From assembly GCF_020283565.1 (NCBI RefSeq), contig NC_060059.1, forward strand, positions 40,044,338 through 40,108,337: a stretch of 64,000 bases of DNA, given 5' to 3'. The position numbers were made by a program, and so were the translations under genes. The notes below the pieces were generated by a model, which worked only from the letters and a program-made list of their open reading frames with translations, had not been told where the DNA came from and searched no databases. Positions 36,998 to 53,196 of this stretch are shown in pieces (the stretch's first letter is position 1; each line of letters starts with the position of its first letter). This DNA comes from Trifolium pratense. Lineage: Eukaryota > Streptophyta > Magnoliopsida > Fabales > Fabaceae.

Positions 36998-38320
36998 TTA
37001 TTTAGGATCAAACACCGCTCTCAATAATAATAATTCAAAATTTCCAATAATCAATTACTCCACAATCCAAACACAAAATCTAAGAACTCTCTATTTTTTC
37101 TTTCTTCTGAATTGTTCATACGATCAAACTCGAACACGTTTCTTTCTTCTGGTTTCTCTTTTTGACTTAATAGGCGCAATTTGCGTTTTGTTTCCCTCTG
37201 CATCAGATTCCCGTTGATCGAATTCGCTATAACGAAAAAGGAAAAGAAAAAAAAAAAGTTTTTGGTTTGACTCCATATGACGTGGCACCGCGGGAGATCT
37301 TATTTTGCCATGAATTGATAGTTATTAAAATGGGCCGGACCTGAACAATTAGCCCATTTTCATTTCATGGACCGGGCTAACAGTTTCTCTATCTTTCGAA
37401 TTATCTCTTCCCACACCCGTGTTTCTTTTCTACCACCAAGTTTCCATTTTTGCACTTCAATAAATATTTTGAAACGCATTTTTCGATTTTTTTTTGCCTT
37501 GAAAAAAATTTTCGTAATGTATTTTCCGAATTTGAACTAGAAATACTTCGAAAAACTTCAGAAAACGCGTTTCGATAGTATAATTCCTATCTTTCTGTCC
37601 AAAATGGGAGGGATTTAGTGGAAGCAGAAGCAGGCTTCCGATAGTATAATTCATCTAAAAATATATTATCGAAAGCATGTTTTTTATGGTGAATTTTTTG
37701 CTACAAATTTTATTTAAATATGTATTTTTACATTTGTTGAGGTGTACAATTTTGATAGGTTCACAAATAAGATCTGTACTAATTAATGTTCACAAAAAAA
37801 AAAGTTCACCATTCTTGGTTGGATATTTGTTCAGCGAGGGGACCTCTTCTTCCCATCTTCGGCGGCCATTTTCATCCTATGACCAAATTAAAAACGCTAT
37901 CATAGTTCATAACTCATTCCTACAATTCAATATTTTCCAATTGTATAGAAAATAGGATTAAATAGTGTTTATCCATTATAATATGAGCACATTTCAATTT
38001 ACTTCATTGCAGTGATATTTTTTTTATTCTTATCATAATGTTAAGATTTCATACATTACTAATAAGCATCCCTTCTATAATTATTATTTTAACTTTGTAA
38101 AAAAAAGGTAACATTGATAATATCGTACATTAAATAAGCCATCAAATTTGATAAATCTTATTGGAGGTTATGGTGATAGTATTTCTTAGTCTTTCTCTCT
38201 GTTCTTTATGATTCTGCTATTTTCTTGGCCCTAAAACACTACTACTATTATTCAATTTCCTTAAAACAATCAGCAGCCGACCACCGACAATTTTCCCTTA
38301 CTAGATGATCTGTAACAACA
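36998..38320. other. Spacer between the divergent J-domain and PPR-like genes
   Basis: About 1.3 kb. The first part should hold the J-domain gene's leader and promoter. A repeat related to the palindrome cluster at 19588 lies at about 37440-37675, with TTTTTTTGCCTTGAAAA and GAATTTGAACTAGAAA and the twice-used CCGATAGTATAATTC-like phrase. I see no gene here. Confidence 0.5.
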
Positions 38321-39408
38321 ATGTTGTCAATGTTAAGAAGACGATGTGTTAGTGCTGTTTCTTCTATTTTTATTATTATTATTATTATTCCCAACAACAA
38401 TTTGTTTCATCTTGGTCGTTGTTGTTCTTCTTCTTTTCCTTCTGTTACAGCAACGACGATTCGTCTTCCTCATGACTTCTTCTCAGACCTACCCCCTTCA
38501 TCCCCACCATACGTTGTTCCTCTGATCGCATTCAAGAGCACTGCTGCTGCTATTTGGCATTCCGATTACATGCGCTCTCAATCTATCTCTCCCATGTCCT
38601 GTTACAACGAAATAGAAGAGGTTTGCCAGTTACCTGAAGGCGAGGTGAAAGATGCTAAAAGTGTTGTAGCTGTGATGATAAAAGGCGGTATTAGACCTAC
38701 TCTTGCCAGTTATCTCTCAGTCAAAGATGAACTGTACAAAAGTGGAAGAGTTAATAAGATTGCAGCAAAGGTGGAAATAATGCTAATTAACCAACTTTAC
38801 ATTGAACATTAGTACTCCCAACAAACTATTTATAAAGTGGGCTTGTTTGGTGAAGAAGCATTCAAGTTACAGATGATGATGCTATGACTTGCAGAACAAG
38901 GAGGCACACTCTCTCCGTAAGATATGGAAATAAGTAAAGATGGAGCAAAGGATCTTGCTTATGGCTTTTGAGTCAAGCTAAATAGCATTCTTGACTAGCT
39001 TTAGGCTTTTGACTCAGGGTCATGCTAACTAGTGCCCCGTCCCTGGGGCACTAGTTAAGGAAACCAAAAAGAAGAAAACATTGTATAGGTAATAACACTT
39101 TTTACACATTTTAGAGGTTAACTACACAAGTTCTAAGAAGACTTTACCATATTTGGTTCCTTAACTCGTGCACCAGGGGCACCGGTTAACATTTTCCTTT
39201 GAGTCATCATGAATGGAAAAATGGTTTGAATTCCCTTGGTTAGTGGAAACTTGCATGACAAATACTGTTAACTTTCACCAGAATTTAAAAAAAAAACAGG
39301 GCGGATTATCTGCTAGTTTTGGTTTATGACAATTTTAACTGTTATTACACTAGTGCCTTAACAGGTACTGTATTTTATATCATTCTTCATTTCATTTATA
39401 CATGGACG

Positions 39409-39439
<31 letters not shown>

Positions 39440-39936
39440 TGTATGTATGTATGTATGTATGTATGTATGTATGTATGTATGTATGTATGTATGTATGTAT
39501 GTATGTATGTATGTATGTATGTATGTATGTATGTATGTATGTATGTATGTATGTATGTATGTATGTATGTATGTATGTATGTATGTATGTATGTATGTAT
39601 GTATGTATGTATGTATGTATGTATGTATGTATGTATGTATGTATGTATGTATGTATGTATGTATGTATGTATGTATGCAAGTTGGAGTACTTTCTCATGT
39701 TTTATATCTTGATAAGAGTTTCTTCATTAATATATTGGAGATCTATTAAAAGCATTTTAGTATTAATCAAATTGAATATGACATTCTCTGCTAAAAAGAT
39801 GAGGATCACACAACAATTGGAACTTAAATGAATATGATGCAGGCCATATGCATCAACACATGGCTTTATTTATGAAGCTGTTGAAGATTACAAGAAAATG
39901 CGGAGGTATGATTTCTTGTTTCAGGAATTGCTTTAA
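38321..39936 (+). pseudogene. Broken PPR-like gene with predicted organelle-targeting N-terminus
   Basis: An open frame at 38321-38812 begins MLSMLRRRCVSAVSS, an arginine- and serine-rich start like a mitochondrial presequence. It runs through a Ser/Pro-rich part into one PPR-like unit: AKSVVAVMIKGGIRPTLASY and LSVKDELYKSGRVNKIAAKV. It then stops (IEH). A terminal-exon-like segment lies at 39843-39936 after a GCAG acceptor and reads PYASTHGFIYEAVEDYKKMR..FLFQELL, the kind of ending found in plant PPR proteins. It needs a two-base carry-over that the first exon does not give, and I found no good middle exon. PPR proteins bind organelle RNA. This is probably a truncated gene; a short 163-aa product from the first frame is possible. 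Confidence 0.5.
39411..39677. repeat. (ATGT)n microsatellite, about 67 units
   Basis: 267 bases of uninterrupted ATGT repeat. The unit has no stop codon in several frames, so it creates spurious open frames of Met-Tyr-Val-Cys (and Ile-His-Thr-Tyr on the other strand). It lies between the two parts of the PPR-like gene. Confidence 0.98.
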
Positions 39937-42850
39937 TTAATAGAATACTCTCCAAGATAGTTGTTTTAGCTAGAATATTGTCAAATTCTATCTACTACAT
40001 GACTTTGTTGTACTGTTTTATATTTGTAATGAGTTAATAAATGATAAATTATTCACTTAACACTTGATTACAATGATCACACATTACAAAGGTATTTATA
40101 AGGATATTACTTGCACTGTAAGTTACTAACTAATAGCAACTAGCACAAGATTGAGGAGAAACTGAGGGAATCTTGCTGATTGGTTTTCTGTGCAAGATTA
40201 AAAGATAATGCATATGTTCAAGTTTGAGTGAGTAAAAGTCCTAACAAACCAATAGAACGTACTGAGAGTGTCACTACCTGCTAAAGATACTACGCAACCA
40301 AAACTATGAAGGAGACTCGTCAGTTCGTCACAGTTTAACCATGGCCAACCTTCCGGAATTTTTTCTCAAAGTTTTCCGGTAGATTGTTACATTCCGGATC
40401 TCTTTTTTTAAGTATTCCAGTTTTAAATTTTGACTACCGAAAAACTTTACCTGAAAAAAAAAATTAGGGGGTGAAGTCAAATGATAAAAAGGGTAAGATT
40501 GGGAAAAAAATTGTTTGTTGGGGTGAAGGTATAATAATTGGGGTGGAAGGAAATTTTTTTCAAGAAATGGTGGTGTCGATATTTTAAGGGGCCATGTTCG
40601 TCTCAATTTAATCATTTGGTGGTTGCTGATATGTTGGTGATTACTATCCCTCGCTTAATTTTGGTGTAGTTTTTACTTCTTCGGACCTAAGCCCTCTTTG
40701 CAATGAAAAAAAGAAGAAAGAAAGATGCAGTATCAAAAAATTAAATGGAATATTCATTCAGCTGTGCTATAATTTATAAACTGCTAAGCAAAAGAAAACA
40801 AAGAAAGAAAAATCGGAACGGAGCAAAAACGAAGGAAAAATTTAGCATTTCTGGGGTAATGCCATTGTTACTACTTTTTCTTTCAACATGTTAGTGTCCA
40901 AAATTCTGAATAAGTGGAGAATTTTAGGTTTACACTTTGACATTCGTATATATTGTAATGTCTCTATTAAGTAACTGAGTTGTATTCACGGAGACATTTT
41001 TTTTATACAAACGGAGACGGTTTCTTACCTTATTAATATAAAGGATTACATTAAAAAATTTAAAACAGTACATATGACCAAAGTGAAACCGAAAATAAGA
41101 GAGGTGATTTTCCTTTTTCTTGTTAGGAAGTTTGAAGTAATCGTAAATTAACAGTTGAATAAGCATATATAGTTAACATGATTGTCCATGTGTAGTTGTT
41201 TTTGTTTTATTCTTTGTTGCACCATACTAATACTAATTAACTTTGTATCCAGGTTAATCAATTTTCTCTAAGACAATGTTGGTGTTTTTGACTATTTTAG
41301 AGAGATTGGTTTCATGTCTGTTCTTGCTCCCTATGCTTGTATACTCTTGGTGTTCATTTTTAACTACTTGCACACCATGCAAGTTCATGAAATCGAGTCA
41401 GTGTTATATATATAATTGAGTATAGCTGTTTTAAAACCATAATGGACATCAATATACCTGTTCTTGTTTGAGCAACCCTTGAAACCATAATGTTTGAACA
41501 ATATACTTGTCTAAAAAAATTAACAAAATGAACAATTATATGTTAAAAAAGCTGGAAAACGTGGCGATTTCCACGACCCTGCATTGCTAGAATGATTATG
41601 GTTTTAAAAAATTATACAGGACATGCAAAGAAAATTCTATTATTTTTCCTCACTTTTTTTCTTCTTTCTTTCTTTTTTTTTCAAGTAATCTAGTGGCTAG
41701 ACTCACACATGTTTTTTTTTTCTTGGTTTACAATGAATTGGGAATCGAACTCAGGACCTATAGCATACTACACAAATCCCTCACCACTAGACCAAACCTA
41801 GTGACTTAGACTCTCACACATTTAAATGTGGAATCCGGGATTCAAACTCCGGCCCCTCCAATAATGTCTCTGGTAACTACTATTTGAGCTACACGTATGA
41901 GACTTCTTCTTTCTTTTCTAACGAGTTCAGTAAGCAAGAACAGGTATATTGATGACATTGAATACACAGCGTGGAAGTGGGCATCAATGGGTAGTGATGA
42001 TGAGGAAAGTAAAGAGAAACATTGACCTTTTGGGATGAGGAAAGTAAAAACAGATTTAGTAGAATTGAACACTTGACTAATGAGTTTAAAAGAGCTTACT
42101 TAAACTTTATTTTATGATTACATAACCACTTACTGTATATAAATGTTGAGAACACAGAAAAGTTTAAGAAAATAATCAATGATATGTTCATAAATTATAG
42201 TTAGTCTATGCAAAGTTTACTTTCATTTTTTCTTCAATTATGAAAATGAGTCATGCATAAGCACTTATATATAAAATACATATAATTAAGCTGAATATCC
42301 TAATGCCTCCTCAATTGTGTTAAAAGGAGTTGTATTATTAAGGCTGGTTCAGTGCACTTTTTTGCAGTTATTGTTGTTGATTCAGTGCACTTATTTAGGT
42401 AAGAACAGCAAGACTAAACTAATTAGTGATCACCATCCATATTTGTTTTAAGCTTGTGAAATAAGTTTTTCATTTGTTAGCATTTTGCTATTTGTTAACC
42501 CCTTGTGTTTGATAAGACCACAATTGCGGCAAAACTCTCTTACAAATTTTAGTGTTGCTACATTCTTAGGGTTAAATTTGAACTCATGGCATCGGGTTAA
42601 GTTGGATGGTGGTTTTAGTTTGGTTTAATATAATGGATTCGATTTTCTAAAATAGCAAAAAGGAAGTGGAGAAAACATACATGCACTTTTGAGATTGTAC
42701 CAGTTACAAACTACAAAGAATGCACACTAAGCCAAAATGTATACATATCGATTAGCATCAACCTTTCCTCAATTTCTCAAGAACGGATGGATGATAAAGC
42801 TATCTCATCTTGAGAGCAACTTTATTTTTTCGAAATGCATTTGCCGTTAC
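39937..42850. other. Spacer downstream of the PPR-like and squalene epoxidase genes
   Basis: About 2.9 kb, AT-rich, with no gene I can support. SINE-like pieces occur near 41685-41860 (GTGGCTAGACTCACAC and ATTCAAACTCCGG, A- and B-box-like). CCGGAA / TACCGAAAA words near 40350-40460 may be a decayed element. Confidence 0.5.
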
Positions 42851-46774
<3,924 letters not shown>

Positions 46775-46964
46775 CAATCCGATAACCGAATCAGAGAAAC
46801 CTCGCCGGAAAAACAAACGGCGACGGTTACGGTTACGGAGGAGGAGGAGAAAGAGGTGTTGGTTATTTTCGTTAAAGTTTCTATCTCTCTCTGCCAAGGT
46901 GGCAGAGGAAGAGAAATGAACGGGTTTGGTTGATGTAACAGAAAATGAAGGGAAGGAGTGCGCA

Positions 46965-46971
46965 TTTTATA
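46965..46971 (-). promoter_or_regulatory. TATA box of the squalene epoxidase gene
   Basis: TATAAAA in CACTATAAAATGCGC on the minus strand, about 190 bases upstream of the ATG. A leader of about 160 bases would result. Confidence 0.6.
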
Positions 46972-47397
46972 GTGCATGTGAGATGCGAGATTCATTGTTT
47001 ACTACGCGGCTACGGACGCATCAACATATCAACATGAGCTGTATTTGAAAAAAATGAATATGAATATTAAAAAATAACTTTACACTCTCATGCAATAACA
47101 ATTATATATTTGGTAAAATTATTCCACTCTAAGTGAGTCATTGAATTCAAATGATTAATGAGTTTTATCGGAAAAAATAGATGTTCAGAGAGTCTGAGTT
47201 CAATTTTTGGATAGAAATTTTTTTCGATTAAACTTTACTTATCTTGCAGTCAAACTCCAAATTACTATTGTGTCTGTTCCTCTGAGAACTAGAGGATTAA
47301 TACCAAATAAAATTTTAAAAATAATTATTCCTATTCTATATGGTTATACACACATGATGCATGAAATGTAAGTATTATATTAGACACTTGACACAAA

Positions 47398-47709
47398 CAT
47401 GGTGGATAAGTAGTCATTTATATTATAACGAATACGAATTTTACAAAATTTCTCGTTGGATTGAAAGTTTATATCATATAGATCATCCATAAAAAATTTG
47501 AAAACCATTTGATATGTTATTGAGACTCATCAAAATTAACGGTATTCAATAAAAACTCATAAACTGTTAATTTTGATGACTCTAAATAACATATCAAATG
47601 ATTTTCAAATTTTTTTATGTTTGATCTAGATGGTATAAACTTTCAATCCAATGGTGAATTTTTAAAAATTCGTATTCATTATAATATAAATGACAACTTG
47701 TGCACCATG
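47398..47709. mobile_element. Long foldback (hairpin) element, copy 1
   Basis: Two arms of about 140 bases are imperfect reverse complements. The left arm has CATTTATATTATAACGAATA, ATTGAAAGTTTATATCAT and CATTTGATATGTTATTGAGA; the right arm mirrors them. The loop is short, near 47535-47555. A near-identical design recurs at 57911-58252. Confidence 0.8.
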
Positions 47710-48959
47710 CATAACATAAAGAGCTTGTGCATGGTAGACTTGTCCTATCTCTCTCGATATATTATATTAAATACAAATAATAAGTGATATGTTGCATGTA
47801 TTGGGATCACGCTATTGTAGTCGAAGCACACAGTTACATGATGAAACATATATTTTAGCTATCCATTTTAAATTGGTCGGTTCATATTACATCTTAATAA
47901 AATCAGTATAAAATAATATCAACAATTAATTTTAGATCGAACGATCCTAATTTAAAACAACGTGAAAACTGTGTGAATAATTACCGCATCAAATCCTGTT
48001 CCGATGTGTTGCATGACTCAAAACTCCACCATATCACGAGTTAAACATCTAGTTAAACTCACAATGGTCGTATGTCTTGCGTTGTGTTGTGACTATCCGA
48101 TGCAGGCATGCAGCTATATCGAGAGATATTGACTCATATAGTATTCCTTTTCTTGATTATATCTGTTATACACTGACCCGTTATATTCTTGTTGCTTACT
48201 TTAGTTGAAAAAGACCCCAAGAAAATTAAGATTACATTTTCTGCCGTACGATCAACGGCTATCTTTTATTATTTTCCCCCTAATTAAAAAACTCGGTGTA
48301 CATTATGAGTTTATGACTTTATTTGATGATTTTTAGTGGTGAGATAAAATGAGAGGATAATTTATCTTGCTTTTTTAAATTACAAACATTACAAGATGTT
48401 TTTAAAATGATTTAAGTGTGATTGATGTATTATATTATGAAAAATGTTAAACAGTGTCTCGAACATTAGTTAAGTCATGTAACATATTATGACTCAAAAA
48501 AGAACATCCCATATTCCATAGCATCCACACAAAAGTTAGCTTCACAATAAGAATGTCGAACAACAATTTTCCACTCAATAACAATAAGCTTTATAATAAT
48601 TTATGGCTTTACCATTAAATCATTTGACTTTATTGATAAATAATTTATCGCTAACCATAAAAAAAAAATATTCCTACCACACTTTTTTCCCCACATAATT
48701 TAAACTTAGTATCTTATTTAAAAGCTATGAGTTCAATTTTACTCTAAATATCAATGTAAATTGATACTTTGGTCATAAAAATACATATGTAATATTTTTT
48801 ATTTATTTTATAACACAATATTTAACCTTAGAGTCTTGCTAACAGCTATCTTAAGAATATCAGTTGATGATTTTTTAAAAGAAAACTTTATTTTGAAAAT
48901 ACAAATGATTATTTTTTATCAATATAATAATTATACTTTCTTTTTTTTTTTTATAAAAA

Positions 48960-49607
48960 AGTTACTTCTTGATGAAGAAAAAAGGGCTGCTGCTAATCTG
49001 CGCCGTCTGGGTGTTGGACGATGGACCCAACTCTCACGTTGCATTGACTCTCAAGTCCATCCTCCCAAGTTTCCAGTCAGTCATCCACACTATTCCAATT
49101 TGCCATAAGTGTTTTGGGTATTAATCTTTCCATTAGGAGAAGTATTTTTTTAAAATCAAATTAGGAGAAGTAATTTTAGTAATTTAAAGTTCGACTTTGA
49201 GTAAATAAATTATGATTAATAATTCAAAAATTGAATTCAGATTCTTTTAGATGATTTATTGTAAAAAGAATTTATTAATCATTCTCAAGTTGGTTGGGAC
49301 ATTGCGTGTAAAAATGCAGGAATCGTGGTTTGAACTCACTACTTCACTTTAAAAAAATGAAATTGTAGTCATTAGGCAACTTGATAAAAAAAAACTTATT
49401 AATCAAACTCCATAATATCAATTGCTACAGGAATACCGTGTAATTGACCGGAGCCTATTTGAACCGTCTCTAGTAATCCCGTCTGTTCTTGATAAGAATC
49501 CAGACAATAAGGGTCCTATTCGGAATGAAATTAAATGGGACCCAAAGAGTTACACTAAATGGTGCTCCGAGGCAATAATTAAAGAAATAAAAATAAAAAC
49601 AAAATAA
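48960..49607 (+). other. Two exon-like open segments, unrecognised
   Basis: Segment one (about 48960-49108) reads DEEKRAAANLRRLGVGRW and then CIDSQVHPPKFPVSHPHY. Segment two (49432-49607), after the acceptor-like TTGCTACAG, reads [20 protein letters not shown] and ends KWCSEAIIKEIKIKTK. Both have protein-like composition in otherwise AT-rich non-coding DNA and the same strand. I do not recognise them. They could be a small gene, or a fragment of one. Confidence 0.3.
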
Positions 49608-49737
49608 ATAGAAAAGTTTTTTTTTTTCAAAGTTTAAAGGCAATGAATGAATGCACTACTTTTAAAATGACATTATATTAAGACTTTTGTTTCATTAACT
49701 AATGCATTAGATGTATAGTTTAAGTAACATTAAACCG

Positions 49738-49876
49738 TTTAATAATATTTTAACGAATATAAATTTAACGAAATTCACCGTTAAATTGAAAATTTATATT
49801 ATTGTAATCATCCATGAAAAAAAATGCATAAATTTAAAATCATTTAATATGTCACGGTTCGACAAAATTAACAATT
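49738..49876. mobile_element. Single arm of the foldback element family
   Basis: The phrases TTTTAACGAATATAAATTTA, AAATTGAAAATTTATATTAT and AAAATCATTTAATATGTCA follow the order of the left arm at 47398 and 57911, strongly diverged. No matching second arm follows. Confidence 0.5.
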
Positions 49877-51429
49877 TATATACTATTTTATTCGAATATG
49901 TTAAATCTCTCATGCCAACTGTATCTTGGAGCATATCTCTCAGCTCAATCCTTTTGGAAACTAATGAACTTTCTAAAACATCCAAATCAAGTCAATTGTT
50001 CCTTCTATTTTTTATGACCAATGAAATTGATCAAGATAAGACAAGATTACTTAAAAGGTAGGGTCGGGGGTTGCAATTGACTAGATTGTTATGTTCTCCA
50101 TCCACGCGTTCTGCGTGCTAAGCATGGCTATTTTTATAACGTTTTTTCTTTGCTCGCGTTTCAATTGTTTGTTTGTTAATGCTGGATATAAATATAAGCA
50201 AAAAAAAAAATTATTTTAAATTTTGGTTACTATTATAAGTAAAAGTTAATTATTTTTAAATTAATTAATACTATTATTCCTAATATATCTTTATTTAATT
50301 TTATTTTATTTTAGGCATTTATTTCACTTTACATTTTTCAAAATGGGTAATATAGTAAACTTAACTCATGTTTTGCATTAAATCAAGAAAATTAATTACA
50401 CTTAACAAAATTTCTTAAACACCGCGTAAACAATTTTTTTTACTTATATATTTGTGTCCGGAATGAGTATATATTATCTTTTACTATTATTGAGTCAATA
50501 CAAGTATTAGATTTATTTACAACATAAGAATTGTTATATTTGCATTTTATCTCAATAATCGTCACTTTAAAATATTGATGTAACAATTATCACCCACTAA
50601 ATATATTCTTGTTTTTTTTTTTTTTTTTTTGAAACATTGTTTATTAAATCACTTAACTACTCTACAAACTACAATTAATAATTACTGTATTAAATTTCAC
50701 TTCATTTAACTACTCTACAAACTACAGTTAATAATGGTGTCTTTTTTTTTTTTTTACACATTAATAATGGTGTCAACAACTCTAAAAATATGGAGTAAGA
50801 TAAATCAAAATATTGGACAAAAGTGATGAATGAACTTCTAGAATAAATCTTTTCGAAGAATACAAGTTCGATTCTTAGTGAAAATAATTTTTTATCAGAC
50901 TTTACTTAGTTTGCAATCGAACTCTGGTTGAACCCAACTCTAGAATGAAATTGTAATATATACACTAAACATTTTTCTATGTTTAGTTTTGGGTCGGTCA
51001 GGTTTGGTCCATACGGTTTTGGATTTATAAAAATTGGACTGACCATGTAAACTTATTCAATGGTGGAATCAGAAAAATTATAAAACTTTAGCAAAATCTC
51101 AATGTTGCATCGAAAATTTTCAATTTTGAAAAAAAAAAAAAAACTCAATTTTGTTTTAAATTAACTAACACCTAAAATTTCAGTTTTACCCTAAACTAAC
51201 GTCTAAAAATCTCAGTTTTTTTTACCTGAGTCTGGGCAAGTGCCCGAACTAGTCGGGGAGTACGTAGATCCGTCCATGAACTCATTAGGACATGAATGTT
51301 TTCACCCCTGACCCGATCCAACTATGAAGACTTGACTTGCTGTTCAAATGATGGTTCTAATTTACGTGGGTTCGGTCACTTAGATTTATTTTGCTCAACT
51401 CTAATGAGACTTCATATATAATTTTTTTT

Positions 51430-51610
51430 GTTAGCATGATATTGGTACGAAGTTTTCACCGTTGTCAGTAAGATTAATTTTTGTCAGGAAACTTATGGGA
51501 CACATAAAGTAAGTTCTCTCATCCCAGCCAAAATTTCTCCATACACATGAGTCAGGAATCGAACCTCTAACCTCATGCTTAAGATGACCAAAACTCTTAC
51601 ACTTGTATCA
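51430..51610 (-). repeat. SINE-like dispersed repeat, copy 1
   Basis: On the minus strand GAGGTTCGATTCCTGACTCA is B-box-like. The plus-strand phrases GATATTGGTACGAAGTTTTC and CCATACACATGAGTCAG recur at 60085-60255 in the same order and spacing. A worn third copy may lie near 23640-23760. Confidence 0.5.
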
Positions 51611-52387
51611 AATCTTGGTAACTTCATATACAATGTTAATATTGGATAATAACATAAAAACCAAAGACTAAAAATTTAAACTAAATAATTAACAATTAAT
51701 ATAAAAGACAAACAAATATAAAACTTTAGTTCTAACTTAATTAAATTATCTAAATCTAATTATCTAGTCTAGTCAAGTAGTACTAATAACAAGCATAACC
51801 GATATTTGCAAGCAAACCAAAACCAAGGATGACAAATCAATGTGCTGCATATATACATGATTTCATGTAACTCCAAGTTCTACTATTAATTTCCTTCGAT
51901 AAGGACAGTATTCAATTTTATAATAAAATTTGAAGTTTGCTACTAGCTAATGGAATCTTGGACGTTCAACGTAAATAACAAGCCAGCGTATTTATTTATG
52001 TATAAATGATGATAGAATATGGATGTCTGGTAGTAAACTACGAATAATTAACTTACAAAGTTACAACCAGATGATAGAATAATTATACTCCATATATGAA
52101 TTGAAGTAGTATAATAGTACACTAATAATGGTATAATATTTTATAAGTTTTGTTTATCATTTGTTAAGAAAACACAGCTTATTGCTAGCTAGCTAGCTAG
52201 TTTGGCGTATATGTTTATCAGTTTATGTATAAATGATGATAGAAAATAGGGATATATATAGTAGTAAATTAAGAATAATAACTTGATAAAGCATATATAA
52301 AAAACTAGCTAGCTATGAACAACTTATAAACTAGTATTCAACTGATAAACTTATATAACACAGCTTATTGTTGTTCAAAAAAATATA

Positions 52388-52651
52388 CTACCTCCCTTCC
52401 TAATTATAAGATCATGTTTAACAAAAATGTACTACTATTCATTTATTTTGTTTTTACCGTATTTTTTTAATAATATATAAATGTAAATATTAATATATAA
52501 GGTATTGTTCAATTTATTTTGATGAGTATTTTTAAAATATTAAATTTTTATAATTTTTACTAACAGACAATTAAAGATATCAGTGATCAAATTTGTACAT
52601 TGACATACGCGCAGTGGTCAAACAAAGTCTTATAATTAAGGACAGATGTAG
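52388..52651. mobile_element. Stowaway MITE
   Basis: Ends CTACCTCCCTTCCTAATTAT and, reverse-complemented, CTACATCTGTCCTTAATTAT, flanked by TA on both sides. Length is 264 bp. Confidence 0.75.
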
Positions 52652-52723
52652 TATATTTCTCAAATAAACACACTGAGAGAAGAAATATAGTGACTCAGAT
52701 TCCAACATAAAATGTTCCCACAA

Positions 52724-52925
52724 GAATAATGCTAGCAACACACTCTTTAACAAACACACTCCAACACACTCTCTTTTATTGGTTGAAATTTACTTGGGTC
52801 TCATAAAAAAATGTGGACCCATATAACTTTTATGAGACCCATATAAATTTTAACCAATAGAGAGAGTGTGTGTTAGAGTGTGTGTTAGAGTGTGTTTATT
52901 AAAGAGTGTGTTGCTAGCACTCCTC
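52724..52925. mobile_element. Mutator-type MITE with 11-bp target duplication
   Basis: The 11-bp sequence TGTTCCCACAA flanks the element on both sides (52713-52723 and 52926-52936). The inverted ends share TGCTAGCAACACACTCTTTA, preceded by GAATAA on the left and GAGGAG on the right as reverse complement. Long flanking duplications of 9-11 bp are the mark of Mutator-like transposition. The 202-bp interior folds back on itself and has no coding capacity. Confidence 0.85.
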
Positions 52926-53196
52926 TGTTCCCACAATTAATAAGACCTCATTTTTAATTTCAGAGATATATTATTTGAACACAAATTTATAAACACATAT
53001 ACGACACACATGTATTTGGCTGTGTGTGGTGGTCAAAGTTCAACTGTTCAAGACGCCAAGTACTAGTAGTAGACATCAAAAGTCAAAACTCAAAAGCGCG
53101 AAAGCATATTTTTGTAACAAAAAAAAAAAAAAAAAGCTCAAAAGCGCGGTGGAGCGGGAATCGATTCTGGTTTCATATAAGTTGAAGCTATAAGCT

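Larger units (their letters stand above)
46985..53196. other. Spacer upstream of squalene epoxidase and of the HhH gene
   Basis: About 6.2 kb between two divergent promoters. Besides listed elements it holds a degenerate Stowaway-like pair of ends (about 50180-50470) and long T and A runs. I see no complete gene. Confidence 0.5.

Noticed and set aside
39319..39831. Long open frames of Met-Tyr-Val-Cys and Ile-His-Thr-Tyr repeats
   Set aside because: They are the translation of the (ATGT)n microsatellite, which lacks stops in several frames.
50100..50126. Hairpin CACGC / GCGTG followed by CTAA as a Helitron end
   Set aside because: CTAA follows the stem with no spacer, which is unlike a Helitron terminus, and no related sequence is nearby.
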